Shown one piece after another: positions 14,829 through 23,154 of a stretch of DNA of 64,000 bases (position 1 is the first letter of the stretch; the number at the start of each line of letters is the position of its first letter). Origin of the DNA: an uncultured Clostridia bacterium (GTDB taxonomy: Bacteria > Bacillota > Clostridia > TANB77 > CAG-508); NCBI GenBank assembly GCA_947623595.1, contig CANQHC010000004.1, positions 1 through 64,000 on the forward strand, read 5' to 3'. The notes under the pieces were generated by a model that was not told where the DNA came from, did not search any database, and worked only from the letters and a program-made list of their open reading frames with translations. A program made the position numbers and the translations under genes.

Positions 14829-16181
14829 GTGCCAGAATACGTATACAGAGCTATAACGAAAAATGGACAAATTGTACGTAATAAAGTAGAAGAGGCAAGT
14901 AAAAATAACCTTATAAGAAAATTAAAAGGCAATGATTTAATGCCAATAGAAATAGTACAAACAAGTTATAGCAGAATAAAAAAGAGAAAGGTAACTAGAA
15001 AAAATGGTATTGATGTTGATGATATTATGAAAACAGCTAACTCAGCATCTGTATTACAAGGAAGAGTTAGTACAAAACCATCAACTAGAGAAAAAATTAA
15101 CTTGCTTTTAGCAGCAGGTCAAAGAATTACAGAAAGAGATATTATAATTTTTACTCAGAACTTTTATTTATTAAAAAAGGCAAATTTTAATAATATACAT
15201 GCACTAAGTACAATTATAAGCAGTACTGAAAACCTGTCATTTAAGGGAGTTTTACAGGATATTTTAGCAGGTGTTGAAGCTGGAGAGTATATGTATACAA
15301 CAATGGAGTATTATGATAATATATTTCCTTTTATATACATTAATATGATTAGGGTAGGAGAACTTTCAGGATCTCTTACAAAATCTCTTGAACAAGCAGT
15401 TACATATCTTGAAGATACTAGCGCAAGGAACAAGAAAATAAGAAGTATTTTACTCCCAAACATTGCGCAATTTATTGGAATATTTTTATTACTTATTGCA
15501 GGAACAATATTTGTATTACCAGCTATTCAAGACGTATTTGCGTCGGTGGGTGGCAATGCAAGTTTGCCAGAAATTACACTATCATTTATGAGCTTTATAG
15601 ATCTCTTGAAAGTTTATTGGTATATACCAGTAGGAATTATTGGTATCATTGTAGCCATTTTTTTTAGCTACATAAATACACCAAGAGGAAAATATAACTG
15701 GCATTACTTTAAATATAAAGCACCTGTATTTGGAAGGTTAATTTTTGGAATTGATTTTTCAAGACTAATGAGAGCTATGTTATTAAACTTGCAAAATGGT
15801 ATGAGAATTCAGGAGTCATTGGAAGTTAGTAAATCAGTTGTAAAAAATTATGTTATGCTATCAATAGTAGAAACTTCTATTAACAGTTTATTAGCAGGAG
15901 GGTCATGGATTGAGCCATTTGAAAAATCAGGATTATGTTCACCAATGGAAATAGAAATGTTAAAAATAGGTATGCAAACAGACTTATCAGAAATGATGGA
16001 AAAAATGCTGGACGTTATGGATATGGATATTCAACAAAGTTTAAACAAGATTATGAAGATATTACCAGAAATTTCATATTCATTTGTTGGTATATTATTA
16101 ATTTTCTTAGTAGTTGTTGTACTTGTACCTTGTATTCAATTATACATGGGAGATTGGCTACTTGAAGCAAATGGATTCTAA
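14829..16181 (+). CDS. pilC: Type IV pilus inner-membrane platform protein PilC
   Basis: The GTG at 14829 follows AAAGGAGGG and gives the family-typical start PEYVYRA; an upstream TTG at 14775 has no SD. The 450 residues contain the two GspF domains with three membrane segments (about residues 215-240, 272-298 and 420-445). It anchors the PilB/PilT motors at the membrane. A weak hairpin (14747-14781) precedes the SD. It is the last gene of the pilus operon. Confidence 0.93.
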   Translation: MPEYVYRAITKNGQIVRNKVEEASKNNLIRKLKGNDLMPIEIVQTSYSRIKKRKVTRKNGIDVDDIMKTANSASVLQGRVSTKPSTREKINLLLAAGQRITERDIIIFTQNFYLLKKANFNNIHALSTIISSTENLSFKGVLQDILAGVEAGEYMYTTMEYYDNIFPFIYINMIRVGELSGSLTKSLEQAVTYLEDTSARNKKIRSILLPNIAQFIGIFLLLIAGTIFVLPAIQDVFASVGGNASLPEITLSFMSFIDLLKVYWYIPVGIIGIIVAIFFSYINTPRGKYNWHYFKYKAPVFGRLIFGIDFSRLMRAMLLNLQNGMRIQESLEVSKSVVKNYVMLSIVETSINSLLAGGSWIEPFEKSGLCSPMEIEMLKIGMQTDLSEMMEKMLDVMDMDIQQSLNKIMKILPEISYSFVGILLIFLVVVVLVPCIQLYMGDWLLEANGF

Positions 16182-16232
16182 AGATAAAATTTTATGGAGG
16201 AGAAAAATTATCAAACAAGGAATGAGAAATAT

Positions 16233-17126
16233 ATGAAAATTGGAATTGACTTAGGAGGAAGCCATATAGGAATTGGCATAGTAAATGAAGAAGGAAAAAT
16301 TATTGAAAAATCAGAAACTGATATAGATATGTCATTTACTGCTAATTTTATAGAAAATTATATACTAAATGAGGTAAAAAAAATATTAGAAAAATATGAA
16401 ATAGAAGCAATAGGTGTAGCAAGCCCTGGCACTCCTAAAAACGGAAAAATAACTGCTATGGTAAATCTAGGTATAAAAGAACTAGATATTACCAGTATTT
16501 TAAAAAAGGTATTTTCCGGGTTAATACAAGTAAGAAATGATGCAAAATGTGCAGGGATAGCAGAAAAAACATATGGAAGCTTAAAGCAATATCAAGATGC
16601 AGTTTTTCTATGTTTGGGAACAGGTATTGGTGGAAGCTGTTTTATGCAAGGAAAAGCATTATCACCTAATAGAAATCCAGGTTTTGAAATCGGACATATG
16701 ATTATTCAAAAAGATGGTAATCTATGTAATTGTGGTAAGAAAGGGTGCTTTGAAACATATTGCTCTATGAAAAAATTGAAAAATCAATTAATAGAAGCAA
16801 TGGGATTAGAAAAAAATACCCAAGCTAAAGAATTATTAAATATATTAAAACAAAGGCAAAATGAAGAAAAAGTGCAATTAATTTTAAAACAATATATACA
16901 AAATTTGAATATCGGGCTTTCAAATATTACTGATATTTTAGAACCTGAAGCAATTTGCTTAGGCGGTGGATTTGTATATTTTGAAGATGTTTTATATAAA
17001 ATATTAGTAGAAGAATATTATAGAAAGAGATATGTTTTTAATAGTCAAAACATGCCTGAATTAAAATTAGCTACTTTAGGAAATGATGCAGGAATAATAG
17101 GAGCAACTATTTCTTGTAACATATAA
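16233..17126 (+). CDS. ROK-family sugar kinase
   Basis: The 297 residues start with IGIDLGGSHIGIGIV, the phosphate-1 ATP loop of ROK kinases. GVASPGTP and GTGIGGSC are further nucleotide-binding loops, and CNCGKKGCFETYCS is the ROK zinc motif. No helix-turn-helix is present, so it is a kinase (glucokinase or related hexokinase) and not a repressor. The start at 16233 is chosen because it begins the domain; an upstream in-frame ATG at 16194 would add 13 residues. Confidence 0.85.
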   Translation: MKIGIDLGGSHIGIGIVNEEGKIIEKSETDIDMSFTANFIENYILNEVKKILEKYEIEAIGVASPGTPKNGKITAMVNLGIKELDITSILKKVFSGLIQVRNDAKCAGIAEKTYGSLKQYQDAVFLCLGTGIGGSCFMQGKALSPNRNPGFEIGHMIIQKDGNLCNCGKKGCFETYCSMKKLKNQLIEAMGLEKNTQAKELLNILKQRQNEEKVQLILKQYIQNLNIGLSNITDILEPEAICLGGGFVYFEDVLYKILVEEYYRKRYVFNSQNMPELKLATLGNDAGIIGATISCNI

Positions 17127-17187
17127 AAAACTATGTTATAATTTATGTATATAAAATTTTTTATACCTAGAGGGGGGCGACAAATGC

Positions 17188-17424
17188 ATGATTACAATTA
17201 GAATATCTGAAATACGGTTTGGAAGGTATTTAGTAGTCAGAAAGGCGAAAATTCCAGCAAATCTCTTATCAAAAATAGAAACATATATTTATTTTAAAGG
17301 TGGTGTCATGATAGAAAAAAATCATTATAGAGTAACTTCTCCAAAATTGATACCAATGGTAAATGAATTGGAACGAACGTTAAAAATTAAGTTTGTCGAG
17401 GAAAGAGGCAGAAGAGTCGATTAA
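17188..17424 (+). CDS. Hypothetical small basic protein
   Basis: This 78-residue frame is preceded by the G-rich AGAGGGGGGCGAC. I do not recognise it. An internal ATG at 17308 with AAAGGTGGTGTC before it would give a 38-residue product (MIEKNHYRVTSPKLIPMV...). The protein is basic with no membrane segment. A good terminator follows at once, which supports a real transcript. Confidence 0.45.
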   Translation: MITIRISEIRFGRYLVVRKAKIPANLLSKIETYIYFKGGVMIEKNHYRVTSPKLIPMVNELERTLKIKFVEERGRRVD

Positions 17425-17438
17425 CTTTTCTTGCACTA

Positions 17439-17468
17439 GGGGGTCATTTTAGACCCTCATTTTTTTTA
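17439..17468 (+). terminator. Intrinsic terminator
   Basis: GGGGTC (17440-17445) pairs with GACCCT (17452-17457, one G-U pair) and is followed by a run of eight T residues (17460-17467). It ends the small upstream gene. Confidence 0.85.
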
Positions 17469-17475
17469 TTAAATC

Positions 17476-17531
17476 GTCAAGTGAAAAGTTAAATTATTAA
17501 TTACTTTTAGAAAAGCATCTTTTCACTTGAC
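17476..17531 (-). repeat. 13-bp inverted repeat downstream of the BspA gene
   Basis: GTCAAGTGAAAAG (17476-17488) and CTTTTCACTTGAC (17519-17531) pair perfectly around a 30-nt A/T loop. It lies just beyond the 3' end of the minus-strand BspA gene and probably caps that mRNA. No T-run follows. Confidence 0.5.
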
Positions 17532-17571
17532 AGTAACTCTCATTCTATTCTAAGCCCAAAAATATTCCTAA

Positions 17572-19155
17572 TTATCGATATTCAACACTTTTTGTGACAC
17601 AACCAGTAAACATTTCAAAGGCATTACCTTTCGGAACAACCCATAATTCCTGACTAACAAATACATGTTCTAATTTAGTACAGCCACGAAACATTTCATT
17701 CATACCAGTAACATTACTTGTATCAAAACTAGTTAAATCCAAAGTTGTAAGAGCCGCACAGTCAGCAAACAATAAGGTCATATTATCAATTTTTCGTGTG
17801 TCAAAATTACTTACATTTAAACTTGCCAAACTAGAACATTTATAAAACATTTCCCTTATTTCAGTAGCACTACTTGTATCAAAATTGCTTAAATCTAAAT
17901 TTGAAATTTTTTCACAACCATAAAACATTTGTGACATATTTTTTACTTTACTTGTGTTAAAATTTTTTAAATTCAAACTTGTTAGGCTTTTACAGTTTTC
18001 AAACATACTTTCCATATTAAGCACAGAACTTGTATCAAAACTACTCAAATCCAGACTTATAAGCGCACTACTTTCACTAAACATGTTATACATACTAGTT
18101 ACTTTACTTGTGTCAAAACTACTCAAATTCAAACTTTTTAAGCTTTTACACCAACTAAACATTGACGTCATATTAGTCATTTCACTTGTGTTAAAATTAC
18201 TAACATCCAAACTCGTTAAGTTATAACAACTAATGAACATTGACGTAACATCAGTTACTTTACTCGTGTCAAAATTACTCAAATTCAAACTTATAAGTGA
18301 TTCACAGCCACTAAACATAGAAGACATATCAGTCACATTACTTGTATTAAAACTACTTACATTTAAACTTTCTAAATTCGAACAGTCCATAAACATTTGG
18401 TGCATATCAGTTACATTACTTGTATCAAAATTACTCAAATCCAAACTTTTTAAGTTAGTACACCAACCAAACATTCCATACATAGAAGTTACATTACTTG
18501 TATTCAAATTGTTAATGCCTTCTATATTAGTCATGTCACAACCCCAAAACCACCAAGCCGTACTTTCTGGAGCAATTACATCTAAAAATTTAACAGTTTT
18601 TATATTATCGCTTTCACTGTACCATGGGGCTTTATTAAAAATATTTCCTTTTATATTCCCATAGCTTATTCCTTCTGGTAAATTTTCTTTTTTACTACTA
18701 AATGTTAATGTTCCATCATCGGATAATACTACATATATATCCGTTGGCTCCACTGGAATATATTCTTTTACCTTCCCATTTGATGATATTTCATAGCTTT
18801 TTCTTTCTCCTTTAAATTTCCAAGGTCCTTCTCCTTTAAAAGTATCATTTGTTACTTTATCTGCTCCAAATTTATTTTTTAATGCATTTTTTACATTTTC
18901 TGTTGAAAGCGTTCCTGTTCCATTAATTAGTGCATCTGTAACTGCTAGTTTTACTTGTTCTTCTTCTGTTACATCTTTTGTTATTTCATCTGCTTGTCCA
19001 GCCCTTCCTATAATTCCATTTTTCCCAATTAACATATTAATTGATATTCCTGCTAATATCAAAAGTACAATTATGGTTATGACTAACGCAATAAGTGTAA
19101 TACCATCAACATTTCTTTTAAAATTTTTAATAATTTTTGTTCCTTTCTTTGTCAT
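17572..19155 (-). CDS. Pilin-headed BspA-repeat (DUF285) surface protein
   Basis: The 527 residues begin with a basic leader ending ...NVDG, followed by ITLIALVITIIVLLILAG, a class III prepilin signal nearly identical to that of the pilin at 9480. Residues 50-200 form a linker and small domain. About eleven consecutive 26-residue repeats of the form TSNVTDMxxMFxxCxxLxSLxLSxFD follow, the BspA/DUF285 leucine-rich family seen on bacterial adhesins. It is predicted to be processed and displayed by the pilus apparatus. The ATG at 19155 lacks an SD; an AAGAAAGGA lies just inside the frame, so the true start is uncertain. Confidence 0.8.
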   Translation of the reverse strand: MTKKGTKIIKNFKRNVDGITLIALVITIIVLLILAGISINMLIGKNGIIGRAGQADEITKDVTEEEQVKLAVTDALINGTGTLSTENVKNALKNKFGADKVTNDTFKGEGPWKFKGERKSYEISSNGKVKEYIPVEPTDIYVVLSDDGTLTFSSKKENLPEGISYGNIKGNIFNKAPWYSESDNIKTVKFLDVIAPESTAWWFWGCDMTNIEGINNLNTSNVTSMYGMFGWCTNLKSLDLSNFDTSNVTDMHQMFMDCSNLESLNVSSFNTSNVTDMSSMFSGCESLISLNLSNFDTSKVTDVTSMFISCYNLTSLDVSNFNTSEMTNMTSMFSWCKSLKSLNLSSFDTSKVTSMYNMFSESSALISLDLSSFDTSSVLNMESMFENCKSLTSLNLKNFNTSKVKNMSQMFYGCEKISNLDLSNFDTSSATEIREMFYKCSSLASLNVSNFDTRKIDNMTLLFADCAALTTLDLTSFDTSNVTGMNEMFRGCTKLEHVFVSQELWVVPKGNAFEMFTGCVTKSVEYR

Positions 19156-19229
19156 TTGTAAAAGACATATATATTTTTTTTAATATTAAAAACAAATTTA
19201 AAAAACTGTTCTTTAATTTTTACGTTTAT

Positions 19230-19258
19230 ATTATAGCAGTTTACTATTTTTCTTGCAA
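19230..19258 (-). promoter_or_regulatory. Promoter of the BspA-repeat gene
   Basis: In minus-strand sense TTGCAA (19258-19253) and TATAAT (19235-19230) are 17 bp apart, about 75 nt upstream of the coding start. Confidence 0.6.
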
Positions 19259-19299
19259 CAGCATTTTCAAAATTGACACTATCTTAAGGTTGGGGTTAG

Positions 19300-19328
19300 T
19301 TGACAAAATAAGGAAAAAAAGTTATAAT
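19300..19328 (+). promoter_or_regulatory. Consensus promoter of the RNase J gene
   Basis: TTGACA (19300-19305) and TATAAT (19323-19328) are separated by 17 bp, a perfect housekeeping promoter. It creates a leader of about 330 nt before the coding start. Confidence 0.8.
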
Positions 19329-19334
19329 AGTAAC

Positions 19335-19663
19335 AGTTGTTACCAATCATGGTAAAGAAGAGATTTATATATATTTATTTTTAGATGCAAATAAATATTA
19401 AATAATAAGATAAAACGGAAAAATAAAAGAAAAATATGTTTAAGGGTCGGTTTAATTAAACATTATAAAAAAATTTTATTTTCTTAAAAAACAAGAAAAT
19501 ATTTTTTTGCGTTGTTTTTAAGAATCTTTGAAAAAATCTTATTATTTAGATTGTTTTTGTTTAAAAGAGCAAAAAAAGTAAAAGATAAAATAAAATAATT
19601 TTTTTAGAAAACAAAAATAAGTGTATAAATTGAAAAATAAGTAAAGAAGGAGAGAAAAAAATA
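19335..19663 (+). promoter_or_regulatory. Long A/T-rich leader of the RNase J gene
   Basis: The leader contains ATTTTCTT (19478-19485) pairing with AAGAAAAT (19493-19500), followed by a T-run, which resembles a weak intrinsic terminator. No other gene is seen in 19156-19663. Because RNase J can act on its own mRNA in other Firmicutes, an autoregulatory leader is plausible but unproven. Confidence 0.4.
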
Positions 19664-21793
19664 ATGACAAACGAAAAAACGCAAAACAATTTAGAGCAAG
19701 ACAGTATTAACAATTTAAGTGAATCAAAGCTTACAAAAAGAAAAAATAATTATAAAGAGAGAAATAATTCTTCAAAGGAAAAAACACATAATCAAAATAA
19801 GGGCTATACAAGAGGAGCAAGAGAAAGCAAAACCAGAAGTGGTTCAAGGCAAAATAAGTCTAGAAATAATGTAAGAGAAAATATAGCACAAACAGATGCA
19901 AGTGAAGGAATTCTAGAAAATGATTTAAAAGAAAATCTAGTAAGAAATGAAAAAAAGGAAAATAAAACAAATAGAAATTTAGAACGAAACAAAACTACAA
20001 GTAATTTAAAAAAAGAAGATGAATCTAAATTAGAAGGAGCAATTCAAAAGGCAACTAGAACAAGAAATTCAAGAAATACAAGGTCAATTCAAAGTGACCA
20101 TTCAATATTAGCAGATAAATTAAAATTTGAATTTAAGAAAGAAAATTTAAAAATTATTCCTTTAGGTGGGTTGGATGAAATAGGCAAAAACATAACTGTT
20201 TTTGAATATGGTAATGAAATTGTATTAGTAGATTGTGGTTTAGAGTTCCCTGAAGACGATATGCTTGGTGTAGATTTAGTAATACCAGATATTACTTACC
20301 TAGAAAGAAACAAAGAAAAAATTAAAGGTTTAGTAATTACCCATGGTCATGAAGATCACATTGGCTCAATACCATATATTTTAAGACAGATAAATATTCC
20401 AATTTATGCAACTAAATTAACAGTAGCATTAATTAAAAATAAATTAGAAGAACATAATTTGTTAAGAAGCACAAAAATACATGTTGTAGAACAGGGGCAA
20501 ACCGTTAATTTTGGAAATATAAAAGTAGAGTTTATTAGAAGTAATCACAGTATTCCAGATTCTGTTATGCTAGCTATAAAAACTCCAGTAGGAGTAGTAC
20601 TTCATACTGGTGATTTTAAAATAGACTATACTCCAATAGATGACAAAGTAATGGATTTAGGAAGAATAGCCGAACTTGGAAATAGAGGAATCTTAGCACT
20701 TCTTTCTGATAGTACAAATAGTGAAAGAAAAGGTTATACAATGTCAGAAAGTTCTGTAGGAGAAGTATTTGATAGATTATTCCTAAATAATACAAAAAGA
20801 ATTGTAGTAGCAACATTTGCTTCAAATGTACATCGTGTTCAACAAATAGTAAACTCATCTGTAAAATATGGAAGAAAAATTGCAGTATGTGGTAGAAGTA
20901 TGATGAATATGATAGATGCAGCAATTGATTTAGGCTATATTGATGTTCCAAATAATATTTTTATAGATATTGATAATATCAAAAATTATCGTGATGACCA
21001 ATTAGTAATCATCACAACAGGTAGTCAAGGAGAAGCAATGTCAGCACTTACTAGAATGGCAAATGGTGAACACAAAAAAGTAACAATTACTTCAAACGAT
21101 ATGGTCATTATTTCAGCAACACCAATTCCAGGAAATGAAAAATTAGTTTCAAGAGTAATTGATGAATTGATGAAAATAGGAGCAGAAGTAATTTATAGTT
21201 CATTAGAAGATATTCACGTATCAGGACATGCTTGCCAAGAGGAACAAAAATTAATTTTAACATTAGCAAAACCAAAATATTTTATACCTGTTCATGGTGA
21301 ATATAGGCAACTTATGGCACATGCAGAAACAGCTAAAAAGGTTGGAATCGAAGGAAAGAATATATTTATTATGAGCAATGGTAGAACACTTGAATTAAAC
21401 GAAAATGAAGCTAAACTTACTACTTCTGTACCAAATGGAAAAATATTAGTAGATGGTTTAGGAGTAGGAGATGTTGGAAATATAGTTTTAAGAGATAGGC
21501 AACACTTATCTCAAGATGGTTTAATTGTTATTGTTATGACAATGGATACATCTACAGGTGAAATCGTTTCAGGACCTGATGTAGTATCTAGAGGATTTGT
21601 TTATGTAAGAGAATCTGAAAACTTAATGGATGATGTGAAAAAAGTAATCAGAGATGAAGTAAGAAAATGTGAAGAAAATCGTATTCGTGATTGGGCAACT
21701 ATAAAATCAAATGTAAAAGATACCTTAAGAGATTACATTTTTGAAAAAACCAAAAGAAATCCTATGATTTTACCAATTATAATGGAAGTATAA
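19664..21793 (+). CDS. rnj: Ribonuclease J
   Basis: This 709-residue metallo-beta-lactamase/beta-CASP nuclease has 5'-exonuclease and endonuclease activity on mRNA and rRNA precursors. The zinc motif HGHEDHIGS is at about residue 227, and the beta-CASP region and C-terminal domain (HVSGHACQEEQKLIL, PVHGEYRQL) are complete. The first 145 residues are a hydrophilic Asn/Lys/Arg/Glu-rich extension not needed for the fold, as in some clostridial homologues, perhaps for RNA or partner binding. AGAAGGAGAG precedes the start. Confidence 0.93.
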   Translation: MTNEKTQNNLEQDSINNLSESKLTKRKNNYKERNNSSKEKTHNQNKGYTRGARESKTRSGSRQNKSRNNVRENIAQTDASEGILENDLKENLVRNEKKENKTNRNLERNKTTSNLKKEDESKLEGAIQKATRTRNSRNTRSIQSDHSILADKLKFEFKKENLKIIPLGGLDEIGKNITVFEYGNEIVLVDCGLEFPEDDMLGVDLVIPDITYLERNKEKIKGLVITHGHEDHIGSIPYILRQINIPIYATKLTVALIKNKLEEHNLLRSTKIHVVEQGQTVNFGNIKVEFIRSNHSIPDSVMLAIKTPVGVVLHTGDFKIDYTPIDDKVMDLGRIAELGNRGILALLSDSTNSERKGYTMSESSVGEVFDRLFLNNTKRIVVATFASNVHRVQQIVNSSVKYGRKIAVCGRSMMNMIDAAIDLGYIDVPNNIFIDIDNIKNYRDDQLVIITTGSQGEAMSALTRMANGEHKKVTITSNDMVIISATPIPGNEKLVSRVIDELMKIGAEVIYSSLEDIHVSGHACQEEQKLILTLAKPKYFIPVHGEYRQLMAHAETAKKVGIEGKNIFIMSNGRTLELNENEAKLTTSVPNGKILVDGLGVGDVGNIVLRDRQHLSQDGLIVIVMTMDTSTGEIVSGPDVVSRGFVYVRESENLMDDVKKVIRDEVRKCEENRIRDWATIKSNVKDTLRDYIFEKTKRNPMILPIIMEV

Positions 21794-21818
21794 AAAAATC
21801 TGGAAAGAGGTGGTTCAT

Positions 21819-22016
21819 GTGGAATACGAAGTAGGGGATATTGTAAAAACTAAAAAACAACATCCGTGTGGTAGTAAACTATGGGAATTAACTAGAGTAG
21901 GTGTTGACTTCAAATTAAAATGCATGGGCTGTGGACATATTATAACTTTAGAAAGGCAAAAAGCTTTAAAAGCAATAACTAAAAAAATAGATAAGAATCA
22001 GAATGAAAAAAGGTAA
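21819..22016 (+). CDS. DUF951 family protein
   Basis: The product is 65 residues if started at the GTG at 21819 (EYEVGDIVKTKKQHPCGS); GGAAAGAGGTG precedes it. A GTG at 21810 would add three residues. The family signature HPCGS...W...R.G.DFKLKCMGCGH is intact and contains two cysteines of a putative metal site. Function is unknown. It follows rnj by 25 nt and is probably cotranscribed. Confidence 0.8.
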   Translation: MEYEVGDIVKTKKQHPCGSKLWELTRVGVDFKLKCMGCGHIITLERQKALKAITKKIDKNQNEKR

Positions 22017-22026
22017 CTTAACATTG

Positions 22027-22062
22027 TTGCTCCAGAAAAATCGCTAGATTTTTCTGGAGCAA
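22027..22062. repeat. Perfect 16-bp inverted repeat with 4-nt loop
   Basis: Arms 22027-22042 and 22047-22062 are fully complementary. There is no adjacent T-run in either direction, so it is not a classical terminator. It lies between the DUF951 gene and the terminator of the minus-strand G+C-rich gene. Confidence 0.6.
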
Positions 22063-22095
22063 TAAAAAAGCGGGGCGACCAATGGCCACCTCGCC
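22063..22095 (-). terminator. Terminator of the G+C-rich small gene
   Basis: In minus-strand sense a G+C-rich stem (22095-22085 with 22081-22071, ATT loop, two G-U pairs and one mismatch) is followed by a T-run ending at 22063. Confidence 0.7.
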
Positions 22096-22111
22096 TTGAA
22101 AACGTATTATA

Positions 22112-22327
22112 TTATACGGGAAGGGCACCGAGCTCGTCGAAGAAGTTGCGCACGCTGGGGGCAGGGAGCCTGGTGGAATCCTCCTGAATGAGAACCTTAT
22201 CGCCATCCACACGGCTGAGGTCTCCTGCGGGCAAACCCACGCGGGGAAACTTTTCCTGGAACGCTTGGAAAGCGTCTTCAGCCGCCTTGTTGCTTACAAA
22301 CCGAACGACAAAAAACTTCCGCATCAT
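22112..22327 (-). CDS. Hypothetical 71-residue protein of foreign base composition
   Basis: The start ATG at 22327 follows AAGGAGGAC; the product MMRKFFVVRFVSNKAAEDAF... is soluble with a helix-rich middle. I do not recognise it. Coding G+C is roughly 55%, against about 30% around it, while its promoter is A/T-rich and native-looking. It has its own promoter, SD and terminator, so it forms a free-standing cassette inserted between the DUF951 gene and engB. This composition suggests recent transfer. Confidence 0.7.
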   Translation of the reverse strand: MMRKFFVVRFVSNKAAEDAFQAFQEKFPRVGLPAGDLSRVDGDKVLIQEDSTRLPAPSVRNFFDELGALPV

Positions 22328-22378
22328 ATCAATTACGTCCTCCTTAAAATAAGATACTCCAATAACGGAGCTCTTTTT

Positions 22379-22407
22379 ATTATACAAAAAAAATAACAAA
22401 AAGTCAA
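22379..22407 (-). promoter_or_regulatory. Promoter of the G+C-rich small gene
   Basis: In minus-strand sense TTGACT (22407-22402) and TATAAT (22384-22379) are 17 bp apart. A GCTCC/GGAGT hairpin lies in the leader before the SD. Confidence 0.7.
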
Positions 22408-22439
22408 CAAATGATATATATTTTTATATTACAAAATTG

Positions 22440-22474
22440 TAAAAATAAAGCTAGGTGCGCTATACCTAGCTTTA
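22440..22474 (-). terminator. Terminator of the serS-engB operon
   Basis: AAAGCTAGGT (22447-22456) pairs with ACCTAGCTTT (22464-22473). In minus-strand sense it is followed by TTTATTTTT. Confidence 0.75.
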
Positions 22475-22503
22475 AATAAAGTAAGATTAATATGTTTATA
22501 ATA

Positions 22504-23088
22504 TTAAAATAAATAATTTTCAATAGCTTCCCAAACTTTGTCCGAGTATATTTTTCTTTCTGATGAAAATGGAAGAAAAGTAATATCCTTCAATGAGTTT
22601 AAATCTTCCTGCAAATCTTTTACACAATCATCTACCTTAGTAATAGCTATTTTATCTGCCTTATTAGCAATTACAATACATGGAAGGTTTGTTTTAAAAA
22701 TATAGTCATACATTAATTTATCATTTTCAGTAGGCTTGTGCCTAATATCAATAAGAAAAATAATAAGTGAAATGTTCTTACTTACTTGCAAATATTCTTC
22801 TATAAAATGCCCAACTTTTTCTTGTTCTTTTTTTGACATTTTACTATATCCATACCCTGGCAAATCAACAAAATAAAACTTATTATCCATATTATAAAAA
22901 TTAATTTGCCTGGTTTTTCCGGGTTCACTGCTTGTTCTAGCTAGTTTCTTACGGCAGACTAAAGTATTTATAAAAGAAGATTTACCAACATTAGATTTAC
23001 CAACCAGTACAATTTGAGGCAAATTATCTTGAGGATATTGCTTTGGATTTACAGCAGAGATTTTAAATTCAGGATTTTTTATAATCAT
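22504..23088 (-). CDS. engB: Ribosome-assembly GTPase EngB/YsxC
   Basis: This 194-residue TrmE-Era-EngA-like GTPase acts in large ribosomal subunit maturation. G1 GKSNVGKSSFIN, G3 DLPGYGYSKM and G4 NKADK are present in the expected order. The start is placed at 23088 (MIIKNPEF) because AGGAAAGGATATTACC precedes it; a further 15 residues upstream lack an SD. It follows serS by 66 nt and shares its terminator. Confidence 0.93.
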   Translation of the reverse strand: MIIKNPEFKISAVNPKQYPQDNLPQIVLVGKSNVGKSSFINTLVCRKKLARTSSEPGKTRQINFYNMDNKFYFVDLPGYGYSKMSKKEQEKVGHFIEEYLQVSKNISLIIFLIDIRHKPTENDKLMYDYIFKTNLPCIVIANKADKIAITKVDDCVKDLQEDLNSLKDITFLPFSSERKIYSDKVWEAIENYLF

Positions 23089-23154
23089 AAGGTAATATCC
23101 TTTCCTAAAAATATAAAAATATGAATTAATCATATTTTTATATTTTTCACTATA

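Noticed and set aside
17954-18664. Two plus-strand frames of 90 and 143 residues with repeated Leu/Lys units
   Set aside because: They are antisense shadows of the BspA repeats; the 78-bp periodicity keeps frames open by chance.
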